A stretch of DNA of 64,000 bases from an uncultured Litoreibacter sp. (GTDB lineage Bacteria; Pseudomonadota; Alphaproteobacteria; Rhodobacterales; Rhodobacteraceae). A program made the translations under genes and the position numbers. The DNA lies in NCBI GenBank assembly GCA_947504205.1, contig CANNGL010000001.1:434001-498000 (forward strand). The letters are read 5' to 3'. The notes below the pieces were generated by a model. The model searched no databases, had not been told where the DNA came from, and was given only the letters and a program-made list of their open reading frames with translations. This document shows, piece after piece, positions 33,588 through 42,269 of the stretch (within the stretch, counting starts at the first letter, position 1; every line of letters starts with the position of its first letter).

Positions 33588-34589
33588 TCAGATCAGTTTG
33601 CCCATGGCAATTGCCGTATCTGCCATGCGGTTGGAGAAGCCCCACTCATTGTCGTACCAACTCAGAATGCGCACCATGTTTCCATCCAGCACTTTCGTCT
33701 GCTCGGATGCGAAGACCGAAGAGTGAGGATCATGATTGAAGTCAGATGAGACCAGTGGCCGGTCTTCATATCCAAGGATGCCGTTCATTGGACCGTCCGC
33801 CGCAGCCTTCATTAAGGCGTTGATCTCTTCGACCGTTGTTTCGCGAGATGCTTCGATTGTCAGGTCTACGCAGGACACGTTGGGTGTTGGCACCCGAACT
33901 GCGACACCGTCAAGTTTGCCATCAAGCTCGGGCATGACCAAGCCGACCGCTTTTGCAGCACCGGTAGATGTGGGGATCATGGACAAAGCCGCTGCGCGGG
34001 CGCGGTACAGATCCTTGTGCATAGTATCCAGGGTTGGCTGATCGCCGGTGTAGGAATGAATGGTCGTCATGAATCCCTTGTTAATGCCGACCCCGTCGTT
34101 GAGAACCTTGGCAACTGGCGCAAGACAGTTGGTCGTGCACGAGGCGTTCGACACGATCAGATCGTCCGCTGTCAGCGTTGCGTCATTCACACCAAAAACA
34201 ATGGTTTTATCGGCCCCTTTACCCGGTGCCGAAATCAGTACGCGGGACGATCCATTCTCCAGATGAATGGAGGCCTTTTCCTTGCTGGTGAAAATACCCG
34301 TGCATTCCAGAACAATGTCCACATCCGCCCAAGGCAAGTCATCTGGGTTGCGCATTGCCGTGACCTCGATCGGTCCGCGACCGACATTGATCGTATCGCC
34401 CTTCACCTTGACCTCTTGCGGGAAGCGGCCATGAACCGTGTCGAATTGCAGCAAATGTGCATTTGTCTCAACAGGACCCAGATCGTTGATTGCCACGACC
34501 TCGATATCGGTGCGACCGCTCTCGATGATTGCGCGCAATACGTTGCGGCCAATGCGTCCAAATCCATTGATGGCGACTTTCACGCTCAT
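33588..34589 (-). CDS. gap: Glyceraldehyde-3-phosphate dehydrogenase, type I
   Basis: A 333-residue NAD-type GAPDH. The Rossmann start [19 protein letters not shown] and Asp36 in AINDLGP suggest NAD preference. The catalytic cysteine is Cys151 in [15 protein letters not shown]. The C-terminus [15 protein letters not shown] is standard. A near-perfect 16-base palindrome (34640-34655) lies upstream, and an intrinsic terminator follows the gene. Confidence 0.97.
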   Translation of the reverse strand: MSVKVAINGFGRIGRNVLRAIIESGRTDIEVVAINDLGPVETNAHLLQFDTVHGRFPQEVKVKGDTINVGRGPIEVTAMRNPDDLPWADVDIVLECTGIFTSKEKASIHLENGSSRVLISAPGKGADKTIVFGVNDATLTADDLIVSNASCTTNCLAPVAKVLNDGVGINKGFMTTIHSYTGDQPTLDTMHKDLYRARAAALSMIPTSTGAAKAVGLVMPELDGKLDGVAVRVPTPNVSCVDLTIEASRETTVEEINALMKAAADGPMNGILGYEDRPLVSSDFNHDPHSSVFASEQTKVLDGNMVRILSWYDNEWGFSNRMADTAIAMGKLI

Positions 34590-34639
34590 GGGCTATTCCT
34601 TTCGCGTAACTGTGTGGGCTATGGTCAGTCCGAGATTAC

Positions 34640-34655
34640 TTGTTACCGCTAACAA
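34640..34655 (-). promoter_or_regulatory. LacI-type operator between gap and otnK
   Basis: TTGTTA-CCGC-TAACAA is a near-perfect inverted repeat with a central CG, the usual layout of LacI-family operators. CceR, a LacI-type regulator of central carbon metabolism in Rhodobacter sphaeroides, is a candidate. It is 51 to 66 bases from the gap start and 69 bases from the divergent otnK-like start. Confidence 0.55.
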
Positions 34656-34723
34656 TAGGATTTTGCGGAAAAGGTCAACGGGCGAAAGCGGTGTCCGCTT
34701 TTTCGTGATGAGGAGGGGCATCT

Positions 34724-35974
34724 ATGCTTTTGGGGTGTATCGGGGATGATTTTACGGGGTCGAGCGATCTGGCCAATACGCTCGCCAAAGAGGGAATGCG
34801 CGTGGTGCAGTATTCCGGCATTCCGACAGAGAATGCAGGTGCCGAGGTAGAGGCTGGGGTGGTTTCGCTCAAGTCTCGTTCCAATCGGGTCGAGGAGGCT
34901 GTTGCCGAAAGTCTCGCAGCTCTGGAATGGCTTAAAGCGCAAGGCTGTGAGCAGTTCTTTTTCAAGTACTGTTCGACGTTTGATTCCACTCCAAAAGGGA
35001 ACATCGGGCCGGTAGCAGACGCATTGGCGGAAGTGCTTGACGCCGATCCTGTGATCGTCTGTCCGGCGTTTCCAGGGACAGGGCGGTCGATCTATCAGGG
35101 GCATCTTTTTGTAAACGACAAACTGTTGAATGAATCCGGGATGGAGAACCATCCGCTCACCCCCATGACCGATCCCGATATTCGGCGCTGGTTGAGTTTG
35201 CAGACTAGGTTTGATGTGGGTCATGTCGCAGCCTCCGACGTTTTGCAGGGGGCTCAATCTATTCGTACCGCTTTGTCTCGCGAAGCGGAGGCGGGCCGGC
35301 GTCTGGTGGTTGTCGACGCACTACGGGACGAGGATTTGCGCGCCATTGCTCAAGCCGCGTCAGAGCTGAAACTGATCACTGGCGGCTCCGGTGTGGCGCT
35401 TGGCCTGCCTGCAAATTTCAGAGCCGCCGGCAAAATCGGCTCAACCGGAGGGGCGTGGTCGGGGCAGGGTGGCCGTGCTGCGATCTTGTCTGGGTCGTGT
35501 TCCATTGCGACGCGTGGTCAGCTTCAATTGCACCTAAAGGATAATCCCGGGTTGGAGGTTTCCGCAGAAGCGGTTTTGAGTGGAACGCAAACTCCCCAAT
35601 CCGCGGCTGATTGGGTAATGTCGCGATCCGGAATTCCTGTAGTCTACTCTTCCGCTGAACCTGAGATCGTGCGCGAAGTTCAATCGCGCCATGGACTAGA
35701 GGCGTCTGCAGAAGCGCTGGAGACATTCTTTGGCCAAACCGCTGCTGCTATGGTCGGGGCCGGGATCGAGCGGCTGATAAGTGCTGGCGGCGAAACCTCG
35801 GGCGCGGTCGTCAAAGGGTTGGGACTGGACAGCCTTGAAATCGGACCGGAGATCGATCCGGGCGTGCCAGCTCTGCGCGCGGGTGAAAACCTTGTCATCG
35901 CGCTGAAATCGGGGAACTTCGGGGCTGAGGATTTCTTCGAAAAAGCCGCAGCAATCCTTGGGCGGGTGCAGTGA
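34724..35974 (+). CDS. otnK: Four-carbon acid sugar kinase (3-oxo-tetronate kinase-like)
   Basis: A 416-residue DUF1537 kinase. The N-terminal domain starts LLGCIGDDFTGSSDLANTLAKEGMRVVQY, and CPAFPGTGRSIYQGHLFVND is a family signature. The C-terminal nucleotide-binding domain has SAGGETSGAVVKGLGLDSLEIGPEIDPGVPAL. These enzymes phosphorylate 3-oxo-tetronates made from threonate or erythronate. Direct coupling to an OtnC-like aldolase and an OtnI-like isomerase makes this assignment good. The matching dehydrogenase is not in the window. Confidence 0.88.
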   Translation: MLLGCIGDDFTGSSDLANTLAKEGMRVVQYSGIPTENAGAEVEAGVVSLKSRSNRVEEAVAESLAALEWLKAQGCEQFFFKYCSTFDSTPKGNIGPVADALAEVLDADPVIVCPAFPGTGRSIYQGHLFVNDKLLNESGMENHPLTPMTDPDIRRWLSLQTRFDVGHVAASDVLQGAQSIRTALSREAEAGRRLVVVDALRDEDLRAIAQAASELKLITGGSGVALGLPANFRAAGKIGSTGGAWSGQGGRAAILSGSCSIATRGQLQLHLKDNPGLEVSAEAVLSGTQTPQSAADWVMSRSGIPVVYSSAEPEIVREVQSRHGLEASAEALETFFGQTAAAMVGAGIERLISAGGETSGAVVKGLGLDSLEIGPEIDPGVPALRAGENLVIALKSGNFGAEDFFEKAAAILGRVQ

Positions 35975-36621
35975 TGTCCGAAACGAAGCTGCGCGAACAG
36001 ATATGTCTGCTGGCGAAGTCCATGTTTGATCGCGGACTGACCGGCGGCAGCACGGGCAATATCTCTGCCCGAACCGAAGACGGTGGCCTGTTGGTCTCTC
36101 CGACCGGGACCAGCTTCGGGCGACTTGACCCGGGGCGTCTGTCACGGTTCGACAGGTATGGAACTATGCTCGATGGAGATCCGCCAACAAAGGAGATGCC
36201 GCTCCACTCTGCTTTTTACGACACGCGCAGTACGGCAGGGGCTGTCGTCCACCTGCATTCCTGTCACTCCGTTGCCTTGTCGATGATGCCGGGTACAGAT
36301 GCTGATAATTTCCTACCGCCGCTGACCCCCTATGCAATCATGAAGCTGGGTAAGGTGAAACTTTTGCCGTTCTTTATGCCCGGCGATCCCGCCATGGGAG
36401 AGGCCGTGCGTGGCTTGGCGGGAAAACGTTCCGCTGTAATGCTCGCCAATCATGGACCGGTTGTGGCGGGCAAGGATGTGGAGGCCGCCTGCAACGCCAT
36501 AGAAGAGCTGGAAGACACGGCCCGTCTTGCGCTGCTGACCCGGGGCCTCGACCCGGTCGCCTTGAGCGCGGATCAGGTTCAGTCATTGGTTTCCAAGTTT
36601 GATGTGGAATGGGACACATGA
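35974..36621 (+). CDS. otnC: Class II aldolase (3-oxo-tetronate 4-phosphate decarboxylase-like)
   Basis: 215 residues from the ATG at 35974, which overlaps the kinase stop (TGATG). A metal-dependent class II aldolase/adducin fold with Glu74 (KEMPLH) and the zinc ligands His93 and His95 (VVHLHSCHSV), plus LANHGPVVAGKDVEAA. In the Otn pathway it decarboxylates the phosphorylated 3-oxo-tetronate to dihydroxyacetone phosphate. The next gene starts within its stop (ATGA). Confidence 0.88.
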   Translation: MSETKLREQICLLAKSMFDRGLTGGSTGNISARTEDGGLLVSPTGTSFGRLDPGRLSRFDRYGTMLDGDPPTKEMPLHSAFYDTRSTAGAVVHLHSCHSVALSMMPGTDADNFLPPLTPYAIMKLGKVKLLPFFMPGDPAMGEAVRGLAGKRSAVMLANHGPVVAGKDVEAACNAIEELEDTARLALLTRGLDPVALSADQVQSLVSKFDVEWDT

Positions 36622-37391
36622 TCCGTTTGTCCGCGAATTTGGGCTTTCTCTGGACGGAACTCTCGCTTCCTGATGCAATCCGGGCCGCCAAGAGCGCAGG
36701 GTTTGAAGCGGTGGAATGTCATTGGCCTTATACAACGCCCGCCACAGAAGTTTCCGCTGCTCTGGCTGAAACGGGTTTGCCCATGGTGGGCCTGAATACG
36801 GATCGCGGGGACTTATCCCAAGGCGAAAACGGTGTCGCCGCTTTGCCCGGGCGAGAAACTGAGGCACGGTCCTATGTCGATGCGGCACTCGAATACGCGG
36901 TCGCGACGGATACGGCAAACATTCACGTCATGGCGGGTTTTTCGGACGGATCGGAAAAAGCTGACGAGACCTTTGTGGAGACCCTGCGTTACGCTTGCGA
37001 GAAGGCTGCGCCGTTGGGCAAAACTATATTGATAGAGCCGCTCAATCGTTATGACGCGCCAAACTATCACTTGCAGACCACGGACCATGTACGCGCGCTT
37101 ATTGCGGCGGTTGGGTATGAGAACCTCCAGCTTATGTTCGACGTCTATCACGTGCAGATCATGCAAGGCGATGTCATCCGACGGCTTGAACAACTCCTCG
37201 ATATCGTTGGCCATATTCAGATTGCAGCCGTACCTGATCGCGGCGAACCTGACCAAGGCGAAATTGACTATCGCTATGTCTTGCAGGCGATTGCCGAGAT
37301 GGGTTGGACCGGACATGTCGGTGCAGAATACAAGCCGCGTTCTGGTTCGACAGATGAGGGGCTTGATTGGATGGCGCGGCTACTGCCTTAA
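36618..37391 (+). CDS. otnI: Hydroxypyruvate isomerase-like TIM-barrel (2-oxo-tetronate isomerase)
   Basis: 257 residues starting at the ATG at 36618, which overlaps the OtnC stop. It belongs to the Hyi/AP-endonuclease-2 TIM-barrel family: IRLSANLGFLWTELSLPDAIRAAKSAGFEAVECHWPY, the metal ligands in LIEPLNRYDAPNYHL and MFDVYHVQIMQGD, and HIQIAAVPDRGEPDQGEIDY. In this operon it most likely interconverts 2-oxo- and 3-oxo-tetronate. Its end overlaps the convergent MFS gene by 4 bases. Confidence 0.88.
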   Translation: MIRLSANLGFLWTELSLPDAIRAAKSAGFEAVECHWPYTTPATEVSAALAETGLPMVGLNTDRGDLSQGENGVAALPGRETEARSYVDAALEYAVATDTANIHVMAGFSDGSEKADETFVETLRYACEKAAPLGKTILIEPLNRYDAPNYHLQTTDHVRALIAAVGYENLQLMFDVYHVQIMQGDVIRRLEQLLDIVGHIQIAAVPDRGEPDQGEIDYRYVLQAIAEMGWTGHVGAEYKPRSGSTDEGLDWMARLLP

Positions 37392-38863
37392 GCTGTGTTC
37401 AGCCAGCGCCGGGTAAAAACGCCAAGGACGGCCGAGGCCATACACAAGGCCGATGAAACCCAAGCAACGGTGACAAAGGCTGCATTCGAAGCTGTTGCGT
37501 GTGATGGGTTGGTGGACATCGCGCCGAAGCTTTCGGGGCCGGCTGCGTTGCCATAAGCCATCACCACAACGCTGCCCATGGCCGCCACGGCGATCAGCCC
37601 GGCCATGCGCGTCACCGCATTGTTGATGCCGGAGGCAGTCCCGGTGCTGTCAGATCGAACAGACCCCATCACAGCCGTTGAAAGCGGCGCCACCGTCAGG
37701 CCCATACCGATGCCTTGGAAGCACATGGCGGGCAGCACGGCGCCCCAGAAATTCTGGCTTGGAATGACAATCGCAAGCGCGGCGTAGCCAAGCGACAGGA
37801 CCAATGAACCCGCGATCAGCAAGGGGGCCGCGCCGTAGCGGTCTGCCAGTTTGCCCGAAAGACCGGAAAGGGCGGCAATGAAGATGGAGAGCGGGGCATA
37901 GGCCGCCGCTGTTTCAAGCTCGGTCACACCCCATCCGCCGATCACCGTCATTGGTAGATAAAACAGTATCGCCGAAAACGCGAAATACACACAAAAGCTG
38001 ATCAGGTTCGCTGCTGAAAATCCGAGATTGGTGAAAATGCTGAGCGGCATCATCGGGTGAGGGGATCTGGCCTCGATAAACAGGAAGATCAGGAAGGCCG
38101 ACAAACCAATACTGCCAATGATCACGGTATTCAGATCATAGCCCTGAGAATGCTCTGCACTGCTCAAGGCCCAAGCAATTAGGCCCAATCCAAGCGTTGC
38201 AAACAAAGCACCGGGGATATCCAGGCCGCGCTCGGGTTGAGCCGGGTCTTGTTGAACATGCTTGAAGAGCAGGTATAGCGCAAAACCTCCCAGTGGGAGG
38301 TTGATTGCGAAAATCCAGCGCCAGACTTCATCGCCGCCGGCAGTCAGGACAACGCCGCCAATGATGGGTCCTAGCGCAGATGTCATCGCTGCTGCCGCCG
38401 CCCATATACCGATCGCGCGACCGCGTTCCTTTTCCGGATAGGCGCGGGAAACAAGCGCTAGCGAGCCCGGTACCATAAGGGCAGCACCCAAACCTTGCGC
38501 CGCACGTGCGCCAATCAGAAACTCGGCGGACCCGGCAAATGCACAGCCCATCGAGGCCACTACAAAAATGGCAATCCCAAGTCCGAAGACCCGAACCAAT
38601 CCAAAGCGGTCACCTGCGGTTCCGCCCACCAGGATCAGGGCGGACAGGGACAACATATAGGCGTTGGAAATCCACTGGGCGTGGGCAAGTGTGCCGTCGA
38701 GCGAAGCGCGCATGGCGGGCAAAGCGATAGCCACCATGGAGCCGTCGATAAATCCAAGGGAAGAGGCCAGAATGGCTGCAATTAAAATAAATTTGCGAGC
38801 CTCGGGCGCGCATAAAGAATAAGGCCCCAACCTAAAGTCGGATGGGGCCATGATATCAGTCAT
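37388..38863 (-). CDS. MFS transporter, DHA2 drug-efflux-like
   Basis: A 491-residue inner-membrane protein with about 14 predicted helices. It shows the DHA2 pattern: GFIDGSMVAIALPAM in helix 1, QWISNAYMLSLSALILVGGTAGDRFG (motif A region) and ALGPIIGGVVLTAGGDEVWRWIFAINLPLGG (motif C and the following loop). Such proteins export drugs or metabolites by proton antiport. The convergent overlap with otnI is not evidence of a shared function. Confidence 0.9.
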   Translation of the reverse strand: MTDIMAPSDFRLGPYSLCAPEARKFILIAAILASSLGFIDGSMVAIALPAMRASLDGTLAHAQWISNAYMLSLSALILVGGTAGDRFGLVRVFGLGIAIFVVASMGCAFAGSAEFLIGARAAQGLGAALMVPGSLALVSRAYPEKERGRAIGIWAAAAAMTSALGPIIGGVVLTAGGDEVWRWIFAINLPLGGFALYLLFKHVQQDPAQPERGLDIPGALFATLGLGLIAWALSSAEHSQGYDLNTVIIGSIGLSAFLIFLFIEARSPHPMMPLSIFTNLGFSAANLISFCVYFAFSAILFYLPMTVIGGWGVTELETAAAYAPLSIFIAALSGLSGKLADRYGAAPLLIAGSLVLSLGYAALAIVIPSQNFWGAVLPAMCFQGIGMGLTVAPLSTAVMGSVRSDSTGTASGINNAVTRMAGLIAVAAMGSVVVMAYGNAAGPESFGAMSTNPSHATASNAAFVTVAWVSSALCMASAVLGVFTRRWLNTA

Positions 38864-38868
38864 CTAAA

Positions 38869-39384
38869 TCAGCTTTTTCCTGCTTCGGCTGCCGCTTGTG
38901 CTTTAGGCGTCGGCATAGGTGTTTTACCAGCTCCAGAATTCAAAGGATCGTCCTGACGTTGAACGGATCCTTCAAAATGTGCGCCGGACTCGATCGCGAT
39001 CGTCTTGTGAATAATGTCACCTTCAACGCGAGCGGTTGATGTCAGTCGAACCTTGAGGCCACGAACACGGCCAATCACTCGGCCATTAACAACGATATCA
39101 TCGGCAATAATTTCGCCCTTGATGACAGCGGTCTCACCAACGGTCAGAAGATGGGCGCGAATATCGCCCTCAACATTACCTTCTACTTGAATATCGCCGG
39201 TCGTCTTCAGGTTGCCGGTGATCGTCAGATCAGTCGACAATGTGGAGGGGGGGGCTTTGGGCTTTGGTGCCGAAGCTGTAAAATCTGATTTTGGAGCCGA
39301 GGTCGGTGCGCTCGGCACTGTTTTTTCTGGCTCCGGTGTCGCCGGTTTGGCTGCCGGATCATTGATTTTGCTTTTAGAAAACAT
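38869..39384 (-). CDS. Bactofilin
   Basis: A 171-residue cytoskeletal protein. A disordered Pro/Lys/Ala-rich N-terminus (about 1-45) leads into the beta-helical DUF583 core: DLTITGNLKTTGDIQVEGNVEGDIRAHLLTVGETAVIKGEIIADDIVVNGRVIGRVRGLKVRL, then a short disordered tail. Bactofilins polymerise without nucleotides and position wall enzymes. The gene begins inside the end of an M23 peptidase gene (11-base overlap), a known functional pairing. Confidence 0.95.
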   Translation of the reverse strand: MFSKSKINDPAAKPATPEPEKTVPSAPTSAPKSDFTASAPKPKAPPSTLSTDLTITGNLKTTGDIQVEGNVEGDIRAHLLTVGETAVIKGEIIADDIVVNGRVIGRVRGLKVRLTSTARVEGDIIHKTIAIESGAHFEGSVQRQDDPLNSGAGKTPMPTPKAQAAAEAGKS

Positions 39385-40720
39385 CGCGTCCTGCCTTGAT
39401 GTAGGTCATTGGGTTTACGGGGTTGCCACCAATACGAACTTCATAGTGAAGATGTGTGCCAGTCACCCGGCCAGTCGCTCCCATATCAGCTATATGGTCT
39501 CCGCGCGAGACCCTTTGACCTACCTTTACCCTGATTCTAGAGTTATGGGCATAGCGTGTTTCAATACCAAACGCATGTTTGATCTTAACCAATTTGCCAT
39601 ATCCGGACTGCCAACCAGCGTGCGTTACGACGCCATCGGCTGTTGAATATATGGGGGTGCCAGTCTTTCCGGCGAAATCGACACCCGCATGCATCCGGGT
39701 TCCTGCCCCTTTGGGATCGCGGCGGTAGCCGAACCCGCTTGTGAAGCGGAATGCGGATTTAACTGGCATCGCAACGGGCGTCTTGTCAGCGGCGATTCTG
39801 AACAGGTTGATGCGATCCAGCTCTTTCAGGATGCCGTTGGCGCGTCGGGTTGTGCTGTCATCGACCGTTGAGCCACCACTTGTGGATTTCGTCGCGGGCA
39901 GCAGCGGACCGCCTTGACCAGAATAACCGCGGCGCACCTGTTCCAGAATGCTGTCGGTCGGCATACCCGCGGCACGGAACATCTTGTCCAATGGCTCGAG
40001 AGATACAGTGACGGCTTCTTCAAGGCGCTGGAAAATACGGTCGTTGCGATCTTCGTTCAGTTGCAACGTGAAGCGCAGATCCTCGGCGATATCGACCGCG
40101 TCTTTAGCTTGCTGTTCCATCGCATCACGCTCGCGCGCGGTCTCTTCCAAGGCTGCAGTCAGGAAGGAAACAGAGCCGTCTACGGTCTTCGCCCGTGCCA
40201 GCGTTTCCGCGTCTTTCGTGTCGGAGCCTTCCAGACGGGCCACAAGAGACACCGTTTCGCTGCGGGCCGCATCGCGCTCTTTGATCGTTTTGCGCAGCGT
40301 CGACTGTATTACCTCGATGCCGGTTTCCAGCTCGCTTCTGCCATCCTCAGACGCTAACAGTTCCGACTGCATTTCAGAAATTTGTTTCAGCGCGGTGTTG
40401 AAACGCTCTTGGGCGGCAGCGGCTTCGGCGGCGCGATTGTCGCGCTCATCGCTTAAAGCGTTCAAACGGGCTTCATAGATCGCGCGTTCTTTCTGGGCTT
40501 GTTCGCGCGCATTTCCGGAGCTGATCGAGTCCATAAGGAAGACCGCGGTGACAACCACGGTCCATGAGACAAGAACCGCAGTCCCGAAAAGTACGCCAGC
40601 GATGGTCGCTGGTCGCAAGCGGATAAAGCGTGTTCCGGATTCAGATTTAAGAAACAGTCGTTGCTCAGGCAGTTTGCGCTCCAGCACCGAATTAAACTTG
40701 TCAAGCAGCCGCGTTTTCAA
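39374..40720 (-). CDS. M23 family peptidoglycan endopeptidase with coiled coil
   Basis: A 448-residue membrane-anchored protein. A helix at about 38-65 is followed by a long periplasmic coiled coil (about 70-250). The C-terminal LytM/M23 domain has the zinc motifs RMHAGVDFAGKTGTPIYSTADGVV and the downstream HxH in GTHLHYEVRIGG, so it looks catalytically complete. It cleaves peptide crosslinks and probably works with the bactofilin encoded directly downstream to shape the cell. Confidence 0.93.
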   Translation of the reverse strand: MKTRLLDKFNSVLERKLPEQRLFLKSESGTRFIRLRPATIAGVLFGTAVLVSWTVVVTAVFLMDSISSGNAREQAQKERAIYEARLNALSDERDNRAAEAAAAQERFNTALKQISEMQSELLASEDGRSELETGIEVIQSTLRKTIKERDAARSETVSLVARLEGSDTKDAETLARAKTVDGSVSFLTAALEETARERDAMEQQAKDAVDIAEDLRFTLQLNEDRNDRIFQRLEEAVTVSLEPLDKMFRAAGMPTDSILEQVRRGYSGQGGPLLPATKSTSGGSTVDDSTTRRANGILKELDRINLFRIAADKTPVAMPVKSAFRFTSGFGYRRDPKGAGTRMHAGVDFAGKTGTPIYSTADGVVTHAGWQSGYGKLVKIKHAFGIETRYAHNSRIRVKVGQRVSRGDHIADMGATGRVTGTHLHYEVRIGGNPVNPMTYIKAGRDVF

Positions 40721-40857
40721 GTGTTTCGCCCCGTCAGTCCCATTGTCCCATAATCATTCAGAGTGCTCCCCAGCCCCCAAACGCTTGGAATTCATTAGAC
40801 TGTGACCATGGTTGTCGCAAGTAATTTGCCCCTGAGCGCGACCAAAGGTTCCAGATT

Positions 40858-40871
40858 GGCGAATATTCGCC
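40858..40871. promoter_or_regulatory. Palindrome between the DUF455 and M23 genes
   Basis: GGCGAAT-ATTCGCC is a perfect 14-base palindrome, extendable to 20 bases with one mismatch pair. It lies just beyond the 3' end of the DUF455 gene and upstream of the M23-bactofilin pair. Operator or transcript-end hairpin; no T-run. Confidence 0.35.
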
Positions 40872-40876
40872 GATAC

Positions 40877-41695
40877 TTAGCTCAGCGCGGCGGGTGTCTC
40901 TGTCAACGGCCAATAGAAGTCGGGCGCGATACCGGCCTCTGCGCGTTTTTCCTCGTTGAAGGGGGGGCGCAGAGGGCTGTGAAAATACCGTTGGACCAAC
41001 TCATGAAAGGCGTCTTTGGGGTCCAAGTCTTCGCGCCCGCAAAGGAAATGAAACCACTTTGACCCGTAAGCTACGTGCGAAACTTCCTCTGCGTAGATGA
41101 CGTTCAGGGCTTCTACCGTCTGTTGATCTTTTGCTTGCTCAAAGAGGGAGATCATGCCGGGCGTGACGTCCAGACCACGCGCTTCCAGCACCATCGGAAC
41201 CACGGCCAGGCGCCCCATGATGTCGTCGGCAGTATCTTCTGCCGCGCGCCACATACCTGCATGAGCATCGAGATCGCCGTATTCCATGGCGTAGCTGGCC
41301 AAGCAGTCAGACAGCAGCATGAAGTGTTTGCTTTCCTCATCCGCCGCTTTGACCCAGTCATCGTAAAACCCGATCGGGAACGGAGTGTCGGGGAAGCGCG
41401 CGATGATGTCCCAATGCAGATCGATCGCATTCAGTTCGATATGGGCTATGGCATGTAACATGGCTGCGCGCCCCGCTGGCGTTCCGGGCTTGCGTTTTGG
41501 AACATCGCGCGGATCGAGAAGGGCGGGTCGGTCTGGGCGGGCAGGCCGATCCGGCGGCATAGCGCGACCGAGTGGCAGAGCCACAGCTTCCTTGCGCGCA
41601 TCGCGCCATTGGGATGCGAAGGCACGGGATGTTTTCGCCTTCGACAATGGATCGGCGGTCGACAGAACTTCGACCGCCATATCGCGCAGGTCCAT
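40877..41695 (-). CDS. DUF455 ferritin-like protein
   Basis: 272 residues from the ATG at 41695; earlier in-frame codons encode a basic Gly/Arg tail that overlaps the peroxiredoxin gene. DUF455 proteins have a ferritin-like four-helix fold: AMLHAIAHIELNAIDLHWD, VKAADEESKHFMLL and NVIYAEEVSHVAYG supply Glu and His residues suited to a di-iron site. It follows the peroxiredoxin gene with a 2-base gap, suggesting a role in iron or oxidative-stress handling. The function is otherwise unproven. Confidence 0.85.
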   Translation of the reverse strand: MDLRDMAVEVLSTADPLSKAKTSRAFASQWRDARKEAVALPLGRAMPPDRPARPDRPALLDPRDVPKRKPGTPAGRAAMLHAIAHIELNAIDLHWDIIARFPDTPFPIGFYDDWVKAADEESKHFMLLSDCLASYAMEYGDLDAHAGMWRAAEDTADDIMGRLAVVPMVLEARGLDVTPGMISLFEQAKDQQTVEALNVIYAEEVSHVAYGSKWFHFLCGREDLDPKDAFHELVQRYFHSPLRPPFNEEKRAEAGIAPDFYWPLTETPAALS

Positions 41696-41697
41696 GC

Positions 41698-42159
41698 TCA
41701 CAGAGCCTTTGCCGCCGCCAAAACCTCTTCGACATGGCCGGGGACTTTGACCTTGCGCCATTCCTGCTGAAGCACGCCGTTGCCATCAATCAGGAAGGTC
41801 GAGCGTTCGATGCCCATATAGGTCTTTCCGTACATGCTCTTTTCCTTCCAGACGTCGTAGCGCTCGCATACATCACTATGCTCATCCGAGGCCAATGCGA
41901 TGCCAAGCTCGTGCTTGTCGCGGAACTTGTCGTGTTTCTTGACGCTGTCTTTTGATATCCCGATTACTACGGTGCCAGCTTTGGCAAATTCCTCTGCCAT
42001 TTCTGTGAATCCAATGGCTTGTTTGGTGCAGCCTGGGGTATCGTCCTTTGGATAAAAATAAACAACAACAGCACTAGGGCGCTGATCCGACAGCGTTATG
42101 TCGCCGCCACCATCTCGTGGAAGCGTAAAATCGGGTGCGGTTTCACCTGCTTTGGTCAT
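41698..42159 (-). CDS. bcp: Thioredoxin-dependent peroxiredoxin, Bcp/PrxQ type
   Basis: A 153-residue cytosolic peroxidase. The peroxidatic cysteine is Cys44 in YPKDDTPGCTKQAIGF. The resolving cysteine five residues later in many Bcp proteins is replaced by Ile49, so this may work as a 1-Cys type or use Cys at the later VCERYD. The start at 42159 is divergent from the AsmA-like gene. Confidence 0.93.
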   Translation of the reverse strand: MTKAGETAPDFTLPRDGGGDITLSDQRPSAVVVYFYPKDDTPGCTKQAIGFTEMAEEFAKAGTVVIGISKDSVKKHDKFRDKHELGIALASDEHSDVCERYDVWKEKSMYGKTYMGIERSTFLIDGNGVLQQEWRKVKVPGHVEEVLAAAKAL

Positions 42160-42269
42160 GGATACCCTCGAAGAATTCAGATTTGAGATGCGACAAACTC
42201 TAGTGCGCGATATGTAATGTTAAAGTCCGGCGCAAGACAAACGGCAGGCTGGGCGAAATTCGAGGCACG

